Source: Pontibacter aydingkolensis (GTDB lineage: Bacteria > Bacteroidota > Bacteroidia > Cytophagales > Hymenobacteraceae). Taken from it: a stretch of DNA of 34,514 nucleotides. The stretch lies in assembly GCF_019443125.1 (NCBI RefSeq), contig NZ_JAHYXK010000016.1:1-34514 (forward strand), written 5' to 3'. The position numbers were made by a program, and so were the translations under genes. Positions 1-8,982 of the stretch are shown piece after piece. Each line of letters begins with the position of its first letter. Positions within the stretch are counted from its first letter, which is position 1. The notes below the pieces were generated by a model. It ran no database searches and was not told the DNA's origin. It saw only the letters and a program-made list of their open reading frames with translations.

Positions 1-468
1 AGAACAAGAAACAGGAGAATAGTCAGGAAAACGGCCTGCTTCTCCAAAAAAGAGCAAAACCACTACGATGCTATGAAGCTAATATTCTATTACCGAAATC
101 ATCATACATTGTAGACCACAACCCGTTTTTTTATAGTGGTTACCGAAAAACTCTCCTTTATCTAGTTTATTCATATCGGTTTATGCCTAACTATCAGCTA
201 ACAGGAAAACCTACTCCTATTAGCTGCACTATATGTGGAGTACAGTGCAGCTTTCTGAAATTTAAAAATCATTCAGAATTATGTAACCTCCCTCTCTAAC
301 ATTTAACATACAATATATAATAAATTTGCCTTCAACAATAGCATCCACACTAAATTCTAATCCCATAACAAACCCACAAAAAGTATGGGTATCTTTTGTT
401 TTCAAACCCTTACCCCTGCTTTCTCGTCTTTATCAGGAAAATAGTTTCATATAGAAATATCGTGTTAC
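1..468. other. Left-edge region without a confident gene
   Basis: No convincing gene was found here. Frame 3 on the + strand is open from position 3 to a stop at 297-299 (about 98 codons with no upstream boundary), but the peptide shows no recognisable motif and the region is AT-rich, so it may be chance or a broken gene end. Frame 2 ends at 20-22 and could be the tail of a gene outside the window. A hairpin lies at 222-252. A TAAATTTG at 321-328 resembles a Bacteroidota -7 element for nhaA, but no good -33 element sits 19 bp upstream. Confidence 0.4.
222..252. terminator. Hairpin, possible terminator
   Basis: Two perfect 9-nt arms, AGCTGCACT (222-230) and AGTGCAGCT (244-252), surround a 13-nt loop. 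A short TTT follows on the + strand. It may end a gene lying left of the window. The T tract is weak, so the call is tentative. Confidence 0.35.
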
Positions 469-1809
469 ATGCCTAAAACTACACTTTTCCGCCGCATAGC
501 CTATCCGCTACAGGAGTTTTTGCGCACCGAGGCCTTTAGCGGAATCCTGTTAATGGTAATTACCTTGGTGGCTTTGGCCTGGGCAAATTCTCCCTGGGGC
601 GAAAGCTACATCGAAACCTGGAACACCGTGCTAACGCTGCAACTCGGTGAATTTGGGATTTCCAAAGCTGCCATACTCTGGATTAACGACGGCCTGATGG
701 CGATCTTCTTCTTTGTGGTGGGCCTGGAGATCAAGCGCGAAACCATGGTGGGAGAACTATCCAACTTCAGGAGCGCCGCATTTCCTGTTATGGCTGCCAT
801 TGGCGGTATGGTGGTGCCAGCCGGTATTTTTGTACTGCTTAACCAGGGCCTGCCAAGTATTGATGGCTGGGGTATACCAATGGCTACCGATATAGCTTTT
901 GCCATTGGCATACTTTCCTTGCTGGGCAAAAGGGTGCCGCTCTCGCTTAAGTTGTTCCTGGTGGCCTATGCCATCGTAGACGATATAGGTGCCGTACTGG
1001 TGATAGCCTTGTTTTATACTTCGGAGCTTAGCATTTTAAGCATTTTGATCGCGCTGCTGGTATTCGGCTTTCTACTTATACTTAATGGCCTAAAGGTTCG
1101 CAATATACTTATTTACTCTATATTCGGGCTGATCATGTGGGTAGCGTTTCTGAAGTCGGGTGTACATGCTACTGTTGCCGGTATATTGCTTGCCGTAACC
1201 ATACCGGGCCGTTCTAAAATAACGGAAGGCGATTTTATCTCCAGCACCGACACTATTTTAGGAGAACTGCATGCCAGGCATACCGCCAAAATGCCCCCTG
1301 CAGAAACTTACGCAGAAGAAGACTTTCAGGCAGCTGTGCGCACCATCGAAAGCAATTGCGAAGAAGTAGGGGCTCCGATGTACCGGCTGGAGCACGCTCT
1401 ACACCCATGGGTAGCCTTCGCCATAATGCCCATATTTGCCCTAGCCAATGCAGGTATCGTAATCAACTCAGAACTTACAGATGGATTCTCTAACCCGCTT
1501 ACATGGGGTATTATACTTGGCTTGGTAGTAGGTAAACCTGTCGGTATCGTAATTTTTGCGGTATTAGCTTCCGTTAGCCGTATTGCCCGTAAACCAACCG
1601 CATATACATGGACGCAACTGATCGGGGTTTCTTTTGTAGGCGGCGTTGGTTTTACAATGGCCATTTTTATAGCTAACCTGGCATACGCCGGTTCAGAGTT
1701 TCTGCCACAATCCAAGCTGGCAATTCTGTGTGCTTCATTAATTGCCGGTTTATTTGGCTACTTTATACTTCGTTTCGGAGGTAAGAAAGTACCAGATGAA
1801 AATGTATAG
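469..1809 (+). CDS. nhaA: Na+/H+ antiporter NhaA
   Basis: This is an integral membrane protein that exchanges cytoplasmic Na+ (or Li+) for H+ and supports pH and sodium homeostasis. The 446-residue product has the NhaA hallmarks: TDIAF with Asp141 and VDDIGA with Asp171-Asp172, equivalent to the ion-binding aspartates D133 and D163/D164 of the E. coli protein, and a late helix with GKPVGI carrying the conserved Lys. About a dozen hydrophobic segments are visible. It is longer than the E. coli protein (about 390 aa), mainly because of a hydrophilic insert at roughly residues 250-305. It is a single-gene unit facing the usp gene tail to tail, with a perfect terminator hairpin between them. It sits close to the Mrp operon, which has a related role. 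The family call is secure; ion preference is inferred. Confidence 0.96.
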   Translation: MPKTTLFRRIAYPLQEFLRTEAFSGILLMVITLVALAWANSPWGESYIETWNTVLTLQLGEFGISKAAILWINDGLMAIFFFVVGLEIKRETMVGELSNFRSAAFPVMAAIGGMVVPAGIFVLLNQGLPSIDGWGIPMATDIAFAIGILSLLGKRVPLSLKLFLVAYAIVDDIGAVLVIALFYTSELSILSILIALLVFGFLLILNGLKVRNILIYSIFGLIMWVAFLKSGVHATVAGILLAVTIPGRSKITEGDFISSTDTILGELHARHTAKMPPAETYAEEDFQAAVRTIESNCEEVGAPMYRLEHALHPWVAFAIMPIFALANAGIVINSELTDGFSNPLTWGIILGLVVGKPVGIVIFAVLASVSRIARKPTAYTWTQLIGVSFVGGVGFTMAIFIANLAYAGSEFLPQSKLAILCASLIAGLFGYFILRFGGKKVPDENV

Positions 1810-1887
1810 CTGCTGCATCAAACAGGACGCCCTATAAATATTTGCATCCAAACAAAAACTGGCTAGTATTCAGATTTAACAAAACAA

Positions 1888-1925
1888 GCAGTGCCGAAAC
1901 AATCAAAAATGTGTTTCGGCACTGC
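1888..1925. terminator. Bidirectional terminator hairpin between nhaA and usp
   Basis: Perfect 14-nt arms, GCAGTGCCGAAACA (1888-1901) and TGTTTCGGCACTGC (1912-1925), enclose a 10-nt loop. It lies between two convergent genes (nhaA ends at 1809, usp ends at 1972) and can serve both directions, although T runs are short. Confidence 0.75.
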
Positions 1926-1971
1926 CCGTAAAATTAATGATAGAGATGCTATAAAATCAGGTAAAGGTTCA

Positions 1972-2889
1972 TCAGGACAGAAGTGCCTCCAGAAAGCCCA
2001 CTTCCTGCGTCTCCATTTTAAATACCATTAACGGAATATCCATGTCGTGGCGAAGTATCTTTTCGGTTACGCTTCCCAGCACAAAGTGAGCCGCTGCTGT
2101 CATGCCTTTTGCACCGATCACAAGCATATCTGTTCTGACGCGCTTTGCCTCCATCACCACTAACTCCCCTATATCGTCTTCATCTTCCTGTCTTACCAAC
2201 AGCAGTTCTGCCCTGTCGCGCAGCTCCGGGAATTTGCTTAGCAGCCTGTCATATTTATCCTGCGCAAAACCTCTCATTCGTTCATCAAAGGCTTCATAGG
2301 TCATGCCCAGGGTGCGATAGCCGGTAGGTACCTGGTAAATATGCAGGCAGTATACTTTTGTGTTAGGCCTGTTCATTGCAGAGTCCAGCACTTTTGTCAG
2401 GGCCATTTCGCTGTATTCAGAAAAGTCTACACTAACTAAAACACGGTTAAGATGCGGATCTGCTGTTTCAGGTACAAACAACACACCGGTTTTGCCGGTT
2501 CTTAATAGCTTTTGTGCCAGTACACCGCTACCACGCAGGCGCAGTTTGCGCCCAACCAGCATCAGGTCTATATTCTTGATCTTAGCCCAATGTAAGAGCG
2601 TTTTAAGCGGAGAGCCTTCCTCTACCAGTATTTCTACTGCTGTGTTACTTCCACTAAAAGCAGGCTCTACCTTAGAGGCGATCATTTGTCTTAGGTTTTC
2701 GTCTACAGGCAACTGCTTGTCCTGAAAATCCCTTAATATCTCCTGTGGTATGTCCAGGGTCTTTTCTACATGAATGAAGTATACTTTCTCTATCTGCAGC
2801 TCAGCGCATATAAAAGCTGCGTAAGAGATAAGTGTGCCATCCATGGGTGTTAGGTCAAGGCCTACCATTATTCGTTTGAGCGTGTTCAT
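1972..2889 (-). CDS. Tandem-domain universal stress protein (UspA family)
   Basis: This is a soluble cytoplasmic protein with two UspA-type domains, about residues 1-145 and 150-300. Domain 1 begins MNTLKRIMVGLDLTP and ends near LLVGRKLRLRGSG. Domain 2 begins VLVSVDFSEYSEMAL and carries the nucleotide-binding pattern G-x2-G-x9-GS (GAKGMTAAAHFVLGS). Tandem Usp proteins of about 280-310 aa are common in Bacteroidota. The start at 2889 (305 aa) is preferred over the upstream ATG at 2940, because the extra 17 residues do not fit the domain start. It is divergent from the Mrp operon, with 139 bp between, so the two may share a promoter region. The exact physiological role cannot be deduced. Confidence 0.9.
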   Translation of the reverse strand: MNTLKRIMVGLDLTPMDGTLISYAAFICAELQIEKVYFIHVEKTLDIPQEILRDFQDKQLPVDENLRQMIASKVEPAFSGSNTAVEILVEEGSPLKTLLHWAKIKNIDLMLVGRKLRLRGSGVLAQKLLRTGKTGVLFVPETADPHLNRVLVSVDFSEYSEMALTKVLDSAMNRPNTKVYCLHIYQVPTGYRTLGMTYEAFDERMRGFAQDKYDRLLSKFPELRDRAELLLVRQEDEDDIGELVVMEAKRVRTDMLVIGAKGMTAAAHFVLGSVTEKILRHDMDIPLMVFKMETQEVGFLEALLS

Positions 2890-3028
2890 GGTACTGTGGT
2901 TGTGGTGATAAATTTTAAGGGCCGGATGCCTGCAGAACATTGTTCTTGCAACCTATTACCCATAACGGTGTACTATTGTTTAACTACGTACGATACTCCC
3001 CGAATATATATACAAAAATGATATTTTA

Positions 3029-5347
3029 ATGTTAGTTGTCTTAGTTCTATGCCTGTTATTTGCCTTTTTTGCGCCGAGATTATACAGGCTGCTGGGCAGG
3101 TATGTGGCTATACCGATGGCGATATTACCTTTTGGCATATTCGTGTACCTGCTTTCATTTTTTCCGGAAGTACTACGTGGCAGTTATATAATTCAGCTCT
3201 ACAAATGGGTGCCGGCGCTTGGCATTAATTTACAATTCAGGCTGGATGGGTTAAGCTTGCTTTTTGGCTTGCTTATCACCTTTTTTGGTGGCCTGATTAT
3301 GGTATATGCTGCCGGATACTTAAAAGATAATCCGCTGCTGGGCCGCTTTTATCTATACCTTACGCTTTTTATGGCTGCCATGCTGGGCATGGTAACGTCC
3401 GATAACCTGTTCTGCCTTTTTCTTTTCTGGGAGATCACAAGTATAACCTCCTACCTGCTGATAGGTTTTGATAACAAGAACGTAAAGGCAAGGAGCTCGG
3501 CGTGGCAGGCGCTTCTTGTAACAGGTATGGGCGGACTGGCCCTGATGGCCTCCTTTATTCTGATTAACCTGGCAACCGGCAGTTATACTTTTACTGAGCT
3601 GCTGGCTCAGAATACAAGTTTCTCAGGGCATTCATACTTTGCACCTGCACTTATACTTTTATTCCTGGGCTGTTTTACCAAATCGGCGCAATTCCCTTTT
3701 CATTTCTGGTTGCCTAATGCCATGGCTGCTCCAACACCGGTAAGTGCCTATCTGCATTCTGCCACCATGGTAAAGGCAGGCATATACCTGCTGGCACGCA
3801 TGTCGCCGGTTTTTGCAGGTGCCGATGCGTGGGGTTATACTTTGGTGGTGATAGGTGGTTGTACAGCGCTGCTGGGTGCTTTTCTGGCTTTGCAGCACAC
3901 CGATATGAAAGCTATTCTGGCTTACACAACCATAAGTGCCCTCGGGCAGATGGTGATGATGCTTGGCCTGGGCACCACTGTTGCACTGAAGGCAATGCTT
4001 GTTTTTTTGCTGGCTCATGCGCTTTATAAAGGTACCATGTTTCTTGCCGCCGGCGCTGTAGACCACTGCACAGGTACCCGCGATATCACCAGGCTAAATG
4101 GCCTAGCCCGCCTGATGCCAGTTACGGCTCTTGCCGCTACCCTGGCGGCCCTGTCGATGGCAGGTTTAATGCCCTTTTTTGGTTTTATAGGTAAGGAATT
4201 GCTCTACGAAGCGGCACTAAGCAGCAAGATCTATGTATGGCTGGTTTTCGGGCTGACTTTTCTGACAGGTATTGTGTACGTGGCTGTGGCGGTAGTTTTG
4301 AGTTTCGGCATTTTCTGGAATAAGGTTAAACACCCTACTAAACTGGAGCACGCCCCTGGTTACATGCTGTATTTGCCTCCGTTTATCCTGGGCTTTTTAG
4401 GGGTAGCTTTTGGCCTGGCGCCTAAGATTGCTGTAACACCTATCCTGGAGCGTGCAGTGCAAAGTATAAGCCGCGGAGAACTTGTAGAACTTGAGTTGGC
4501 GCTATGGCACGGTTTCACAAAGGAACTGGGCCTGAGTGTACTGACTATCATTCTCGGTTTGCTGCTTTATAAAGCTCTTAAATTTGTGCAAAGCAGGTAT
4601 GCCATACTTAACCCTGTTTATAATCTAGGGCCTGAAAGGCTCTACCATAAGGCATTTGACGGGTTCCTGGTATTTGCCAAAAAGCTGACCATGGTACTAC
4701 AGAATGGCAACTTAAGGCGCTACATTATTTACCTGATTTTGTTTTTTTCTGCACTGATGTTCTATGTGCTCTGGCATGATACCCCGCATATACTTTTCGC
4801 ATCGCGTGTTGTAATCATTCAGGAGTTGCCTTTTCATGATGTGGTCATATTTGTGCTCGTATCGTCTGCTTTATTTTATTTGTTAGGCACACGATCCAGA
4901 CTTACCTCTATTGTGGTAATGGGCTTGGTAGGTTATTCTGCTGCCCTGATATACATTATGTTTGGAGCCCCGGATGTAGCAGCCACTCAGTTCCTTATTG
5001 AAACACTGACCGTGGTGATCTTTGTGCTGCTTCTACACAAGCTTCCTGCGTTTATATACTTGTCGCATCAGTTTAAAAAGTATAACTACATCGCCATCTC
5101 CATACTTTTTGGCACTGTAATGACGTATACCATGCTGGTGGTGCAGGACCACACTATAGAATCGGAGCTGAAAACTTATTACGGCCAGACAAGTTTGTTA
5201 GAGGCGCACGGGCGTAACATTGTAAACGTTATACTAGTAGATTTCAGGGCGCTGGATACCCTGGGAGAAATTACAGTGTTGGCTGTGGCAGCGCTGGGAG
5301 TTTTTGCCCTTTTAAGGATGCAGCCAGAGAAAGGAGAAAAGCCATGA
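3029..5347 (+). CDS. mrpA: Mrp antiporter subunit A
   Basis: This is the largest subunit of the multi-subunit Mrp Na+(K+)/H+ antiporter, related to NuoL of complex I. The 772-residue product has the proton-antiporter core with LFLFWEITSITSYLL (Glu135), TKSAQFPFHFWLP (Lys218) and SAYLHSATMVKAGIY (His243, Lys249), then the MrpA-specific C-terminal part with GAPDVAATQFLIETL and LVDFRALDTLGEITVL. The length is normal for full MrpA, so the MbhD- and MbhE-like regions are fused to the C terminus. It opens a seven-gene operon and its TGA overlaps the mrpB ATG by 4 nt (ATGA), implying coupled translation. Confidence 0.96.
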   Translation: MLVVLVLCLLFAFFAPRLYRLLGRYVAIPMAILPFGIFVYLLSFFPEVLRGSYIIQLYKWVPALGINLQFRLDGLSLLFGLLITFFGGLIMVYAAGYLKDNPLLGRFYLYLTLFMAAMLGMVTSDNLFCLFLFWEITSITSYLLIGFDNKNVKARSSAWQALLVTGMGGLALMASFILINLATGSYTFTELLAQNTSFSGHSYFAPALILLFLGCFTKSAQFPFHFWLPNAMAAPTPVSAYLHSATMVKAGIYLLARMSPVFAGADAWGYTLVVIGGCTALLGAFLALQHTDMKAILAYTTISALGQMVMMLGLGTTVALKAMLVFLLAHALYKGTMFLAAGAVDHCTGTRDITRLNGLARLMPVTALAATLAALSMAGLMPFFGFIGKELLYEAALSSKIYVWLVFGLTFLTGIVYVAVAVVLSFGIFWNKVKHPTKLEHAPGYMLYLPPFILGFLGVAFGLAPKIAVTPILERAVQSISRGELVELELALWHGFTKELGLSVLTIILGLLLYKALKFVQSRYAILNPVYNLGPERLYHKAFDGFLVFAKKLTMVLQNGNLRRYIIYLILFFSALMFYVLWHDTPHILFASRVVIIQELPFHDVVIFVLVSSALFYLLGTRSRLTSIVVMGLVGYSAALIYIMFGAPDVAATQFLIETLTVVIFVLLLHKLPAFIYLSHQFKKYNYIAISILFGTVMTYTMLVVQDHTIESELKTYYGQTSLLEAHGRNIVNVILVDFRALDTLGEITVLAVAALGVFALLRMQPEKGEKP

Positions 5348-5886
5348 GAACGCTGATTTTTGCTACCGCTATACGCATTCTTACCCCCGTGTTCCTGGTT
5401 TTTTCAATCTACATTTTATTACGGGGGCATAACCACCCTGGTGGCGGCTTTATAGGGGGGTTAATTGGTTCTATAGCGTTTGTATTTCATACGTTGGCAC
5501 ATGGTACCAAACAAACAAACAAATCATACTTTAACCTTACGTTTTATAAGTTTGATAAAAAGCCTGATCATGGGAAATTTCGCCATGCATTGCGCCTGCT
5601 CCGGAAGAATATTGTCCGTAACAAGAATGAAAAGCCTGTATTTATCTGGAATTACTATCTGCTTCGCTTAAGGCCCACCTACCTGATGGCAACAGGGCTA
5701 CTGGTTGCCGTATTTAGCGGTTCTGTCGGGTTGTTTACAGGGAAACCTTTTATGGCAGCTTACTGGCTAAACGCAAAAATTCCCTTGATCGGCTCTTTAG
5801 GAACCCCCCTATTGTTTGATACAGGGGTGTATCTGCTGGTGCTGGGCATGGTGCTTAAGATGGTTTTTACAATGTCAAAAGATTAA
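5344..5886 (+). CDS. mrpB: Mrp antiporter subunit B with an enlarged basic loop
   Basis: This is a membrane subunit of the Mrp antiporter. Its family signatures RGHNHPGGGFIGGL (residues 27-40) and GTPLLFDTGVYLLVLG (153-168) are clear. The protein has 180 residues, longer than the roughly 140 typical of MrpB. The extra sequence lies at about residues 57-108, between the second and third membrane segments, and is hydrophilic and rich in Lys/Arg (for example FDKKPDHGKF and RLLRKNIVRNKNEK). By the positive-inside rule this loop should face the cytoplasm. It is translationally coupled to mrpA by a 4-nt overlap and lies 5 bp before mrpC. The function of the insert is unknown. Confidence 0.93.
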   Translation: MRTLIFATAIRILTPVFLVFSIYILLRGHNHPGGGFIGGLIGSIAFVFHTLAHGTKQTNKSYFNLTFYKFDKKPDHGKFRHALRLLRKNIVRNKNEKPVFIWNYYLLRLRPTYLMATGLLVAVFSGSVGLFTGKPFMAAYWLNAKIPLIGSLGTPLLFDTGVYLLVLGMVLKMVFTMSKD

Positions 5887-5891
5887 GCCCT

Positions 5892-6242
5892 ATGGAAATA
5901 CTGCTCCCTGTCTTAACCGGTATACTTTTTTCAGTAAGTATATACTTTATACTTCACCGGCATTTGTTCAAACTCATACTGGGGCTTATACTTTTCGGAT
6001 TGGCCACCAACTTGTTCTTATTTGTGGTGGGTGGTATGAAACGGGGTGGTATTGCCATTATTGCACAGGGAAACGAGGTGCCTGTAGAGCCGTATTCTGA
6101 CCCGGTACCGCAGGCGCTTCTGCTTACGGCTATAGTAATCGGCTTTGGTATACAGGCCTTTGCCATCGTACTGATCAGGCGTGTGTACCAAACGTTCAGG
6201 TCGAACAATATGGATAATCTTAACAACAACGAAAAAATCTGA
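5892..6242 (+). CDS. mrpC: Mrp antiporter subunit C
   Basis: This is a small (116 aa) membrane subunit homologous to NuoK, with three predicted hydrophobic helices. The central GLILFGLATNLFLFVVGG stretch and PVPQALLLTAIVIGFGIQAFAIVLI are typical of MrpC/MnhC. It sits at its usual place between B and D, 14 bp before mrpD. Its 5' part (5921-5993) carries five copies of the TATACTT/AAGTATA word, the densest cluster in the window. Confidence 0.95.
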   Translation: MEILLPVLTGILFSVSIYFILHRHLFKLILGLILFGLATNLFLFVVGGMKRGGIAIIAQGNEVPVEPYSDPVPQALLLTAIVIGFGIQAFAIVLIRRVYQTFRSNNMDNLNNNEKI

Positions 6243-6256
6243 CCCGGCTCTTTTAC

Positions 6257-7756
6257 ATGTCAGCTAACTACCTGCTCATAACTCCTTTAATGCTACCCTT
6301 GCTGGGTGCCATTACCTGCGTGTTTTTGTGGCGGCATGTAAACTTGCAGACAATAGTAGTGGCTTGTGTACAGCTTATATTTATCGGTATAACCGGCTTA
6401 ATGCTACGGCAGGTGTTAACAGAAGGTATACAGGTAACGCACATTGGGGGCTGGCCTGCACCCTACGGCATTGCACTCGTAGCCGATATACTTACAGCTT
6501 TGCTGCTGTTAACTACAAGTATAGCGGGGCTGGCAGTTTTCATGTTCTCGCATATAGCACTGGATAAATCGCGCAAGCGGTTTGGTTATTTTCCGCTGTT
6601 CCTGCTGCTGCAAATGGGGGTTAGCGGCGTGTGCCTTACCGGAGATATTTTTAACTTATATGTTTGGTTTGAGGTACTGCTTATCTGCTGCTTTGCCCTG
6701 ATCGCGCTAGGGAGTAAAAAATCGCAGTTGGAGGGTGCTCTTAAGTATGTTACCATAAACTTTATTGCCTCGGGCCTCCTGCTGACGGGTATAGGAGTTA
6801 TGTATGCCCTATATGGTGCCCTGAATATGGCAGAACTGGCACAAATAGTCAGGTCTTCGCATGCAAACGTTAAATTACTTGCCTTGCCCGGTGTTTTCTT
6901 CCTGACAGGGTTTGGCATAAAGGCTGCCATTTTCCCGCTGTTTTTCTGGCTGCCTGCCTCCTATCATGCACCGCCTATCGGTATATCTGCTTTTATAGCC
7001 GGCATCATCTCCAAGATCGGCATTTATACTTTACTGCGTTTATACAGCCTTATATTTTCTGTTGAGATTAACTCAGCACAGCCTTTATTGCTTATACTTT
7101 CGGGGCTAACAATGGCCATTGGTGTGATAGGCGCAGCAGCGCAAATGGATTTCAGGAAGATCTTGTCGTTTCACATCATTAGTCAGATCGGATATATGCT
7201 GATGGGGCTTGCTATTTATACACCGCTTGCTATTGCAGGCAGTATCTTTTTTGTGATCCATAACATGCTTGTCAAAACTAACCTGTTTCTGGTAAGCGGA
7301 GTGGTGGCGCACAGGTACCGTTCTTTTTCGTTGGTTAGACTAGGTGGGGTTTATCTTATGCATCCAACGTTGTCTTTTCTTTTTCTGATCTCGGCCCTTT
7401 CTCTTGCGGGTTTGCCTCCCTTGTCTGGCTTTTGGGGTAAGTTAATGCTGGCGAAGGGCGGTCTGGAGGCTGGTAACTATATTCTGGTGGGCACCTCGCT
7501 TGGTGTAAGTTTGATTACACTACTCTCTATGACTAAAATCTGGAACGAAGTATTCTGGAAACCCAGGCCTAAGCGCATAAAGAACTCAGTGCGTGAAACA
7601 ATGAGTGCCTATACGTTATACTTTCCGGTGTTCTTCTTACTAGCTTTTATACTTGTACTAGGTTTTTTTGCTCAACCTGTTATCGAGCTTTCCCAAAGAT
7701 CGGCAGATCAACTCTTACACAGCGAAACATACATTAAAGCCGTATTATATGACTGA
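6257..7756 (+). CDS. mrpD: Mrp antiporter subunit D
   Basis: This is the second NuoN/L-like proton-translocating subunit of the Mrp complex, 499 aa with about 14 hydrophobic helices. Key charged membrane residues are present: Glu139 in YVWFEVLL and Lys222 in GFGIKAAIFPLFFWLP. The helix with LAGLPPLSGFWGKLML carries a further conserved Lys. The length matches the family (about 490-500 aa). It is followed 18 bp later by mrpE. Confidence 0.95.
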   Translation: MSANYLLITPLMLPLLGAITCVFLWRHVNLQTIVVACVQLIFIGITGLMLRQVLTEGIQVTHIGGWPAPYGIALVADILTALLLLTTSIAGLAVFMFSHIALDKSRKRFGYFPLFLLLQMGVSGVCLTGDIFNLYVWFEVLLICCFALIALGSKKSQLEGALKYVTINFIASGLLLTGIGVMYALYGALNMAELAQIVRSSHANVKLLALPGVFFLTGFGIKAAIFPLFFWLPASYHAPPIGISAFIAGIISKIGIYTLLRLYSLIFSVEINSAQPLLLILSGLTMAIGVIGAAAQMDFRKILSFHIISQIGYMLMGLAIYTPLAIAGSIFFVIHNMLVKTNLFLVSGVVAHRYRSFSLVRLGGVYLMHPTLSFLFLISALSLAGLPPLSGFWGKLMLAKGGLEAGNYILVGTSLGVSLITLLSMTKIWNEVFWKPRPKRIKNSVRETMSAYTLYFPVFFLLAFILVLGFFAQPVIELSQRSADQLLHSETYIKAVLYD

Positions 7757-7774
7757 TATAATTAACATCGGGTT

Positions 7775-8272
7775 ATGAAAACCTTTTACCTGCATTCTGC
7801 CATTGCCTTTGTATCTGCATACCTGATCACGCATCAGGATCCGCCTCCCCTGCCTTATAATGCCTTTTCAACGGCTTTCGTATTCCTGGTAATTTTCTGG
7901 ATACTGTGGTCTACCAGCTGGTTTTATAACAAGCCATACTTCCGGAAGATGCCCAAGGCCCTGTTCTTTGCAGTTTTTTTTATAAAAGAGCTTTTGGTGG
8001 CAAACATCAAAATAGCCTACGACATACTTACGCCAAGGTATTATATGCGTCCTACGGTAATTGCACTACCCTTAAGTGTTAAAACAGACCTGGAAATTAC
8101 CCTGCTTGCCTGTATGATTACCCTTACGCCAGGTACACTAAGCATAGACGTTAGTGAAAACCGGAAAATACTATATGTACATGCACTGTATGTAAAAAAC
8201 AATGATGTTGAACTGTTGAAGCAGTACATTAAAAATGGTTTCGAAAGGCGCTTACTAGAGCTTACCACATGA
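7775..8272 (+). CDS. mrpE: Mrp antiporter subunit E
   Basis: This accessory membrane subunit of the Mrp complex has 165 aa, a normal length. It has N-terminal hydrophobic segments, then the family region around FFIKELLVANIKIAYDIL and ITLTPGTLSIDVSENRKILYVHAL. Its stop overlaps the mrpF ATG by 4 nt. Position and the TPGT-x-S motif make the call secure. Confidence 0.94.
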   Translation: MKTFYLHSAIAFVSAYLITHQDPPPLPYNAFSTAFVFLVIFWILWSTSWFYNKPYFRKMPKALFFAVFFIKELLVANIKIAYDILTPRYYMRPTVIALPLSVKTDLEITLLACMITLTPGTLSIDVSENRKILYVHALYVKNNDVELLKQYIKNGFERRLLELTT

Positions 8273-8538
8273 GTTTGTTTCAGATTACACTTACTATAGC
8301 CATGGCTGTACTTAGCTTGTGCCTGCTGCTTACTGCCATCAGGTTTGCCATTGGGCCTACGCTGCCTGATAGGATCACTGCCTTCGACCTTATCGTGGCA
8401 AATGTGATTGGCATTATAGCGATTTACACAGAATTTACCGGTAACGAAGATTTTATTGATGTAGCCATCATACTTTCGGTTTTCGGCTTCCTGGGCTCTG
8501 TTACGTTCGCCTACTATATTATGAAGATAAATGTATAA
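8269..8538 (+). CDS. mrpF: Mrp antiporter subunit F
   Basis: This is an 89-residue protein with three hydrophobic helices. The motif GPTLPDRITAFDLIVAN is diagnostic of MrpF/MnhF/PhaF. It is coupled to mrpE by an ATGA overlap and followed 3 nt later by mrpG. Confidence 0.94.
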   Translation: MSLFQITLTIAMAVLSLCLLLTAIRFAIGPTLPDRITAFDLIVANVIGIIAIYTEFTGNEDFIDVAIILSVFGFLGSVTFAYYIMKINV

Positions 8539-8541
8539 ACC

Positions 8542-8982
8542 ATGGGAGTAATTGAGGTTGAACAGATCAAAGAGGTAGTAAGCTGTGTATTTATACTCGC
8601 TGGCGTTATTTTTATGCTTATTTCTACTATAGGGCTACTGCGCTTCCCCGATTTTTATATCAGGATGTCAGCCATAACAAAAGGGGCATCCCTGGGGGTT
8701 GGTTTGATACTGCTGGGCCTGGGCATATATTTTAACCAGCCTGATATCATGCTTAAGGTACTTGCCATTATTACATTTATTTTTATAACTGCACCCGTCG
8801 CAGCACATGTAATCAGCAGAACAGCTGTAAGAAACCACTCTCCGTTCTGGAATAAAACAAACCTGAAGGAATTTGAGGAGTATCAGGAAAAGTTACACCT
8901 CGATAAAATCAAAAACCACGACAGATACAGAGAAGAGCAAAAAACGGAGAAAAAACCTAGTGGTGCTGGTGATAACGTATAA
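8542..8982 (+). CDS. mrpG: Mrp antiporter subunit G
   Basis: This is the last subunit of the Mrp complex, 146 aa. Three helices are visible, with the family motif GLLRFPDFYIRMSAITKGASLGVG quoted here only in part (LLRFPDFYIRMSA), and ITAPVAAHVISRTA. A charged C-terminal tail of about 40 residues (EEYQEKLHLDKIKNH and beyond) extends past the typical end. The last 26 bp overlap the 3' end of the convergent phosphatase gene, so the operon has no room for a dedicated terminator here. Confidence 0.94.
   Translation: MGVIEVEQIKEVVSCVFILAGVIFMLISTIGLLRFPDFYIRMSAITKGASLGVGLILLGLGIYFNQPDIMLKVLAIITFIFITAPVAAHVISRTAVRNHSPFWNKTNLKEFEEYQEKLHLDKIKNHDRYREEQKTEKKPSGAGDNV

Noticed and set aside
3..299. 98-codon open frame at the left edge
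   Set aside because: No start inside the window can be chosen, composition is AT-rich, and the peptide has no recognisable motif; noted only in the edge entry.
2890..2940. Upstream start for the universal stress protein
   Set aside because: Residues before MNTLKRIMVGLD do not fit the UspA fold start.
3659..4066. 135-codon minus-strand frame inside mrpA
   Set aside because: Composition artefact of the antisense strand; mrpA motifs are unequivocal.
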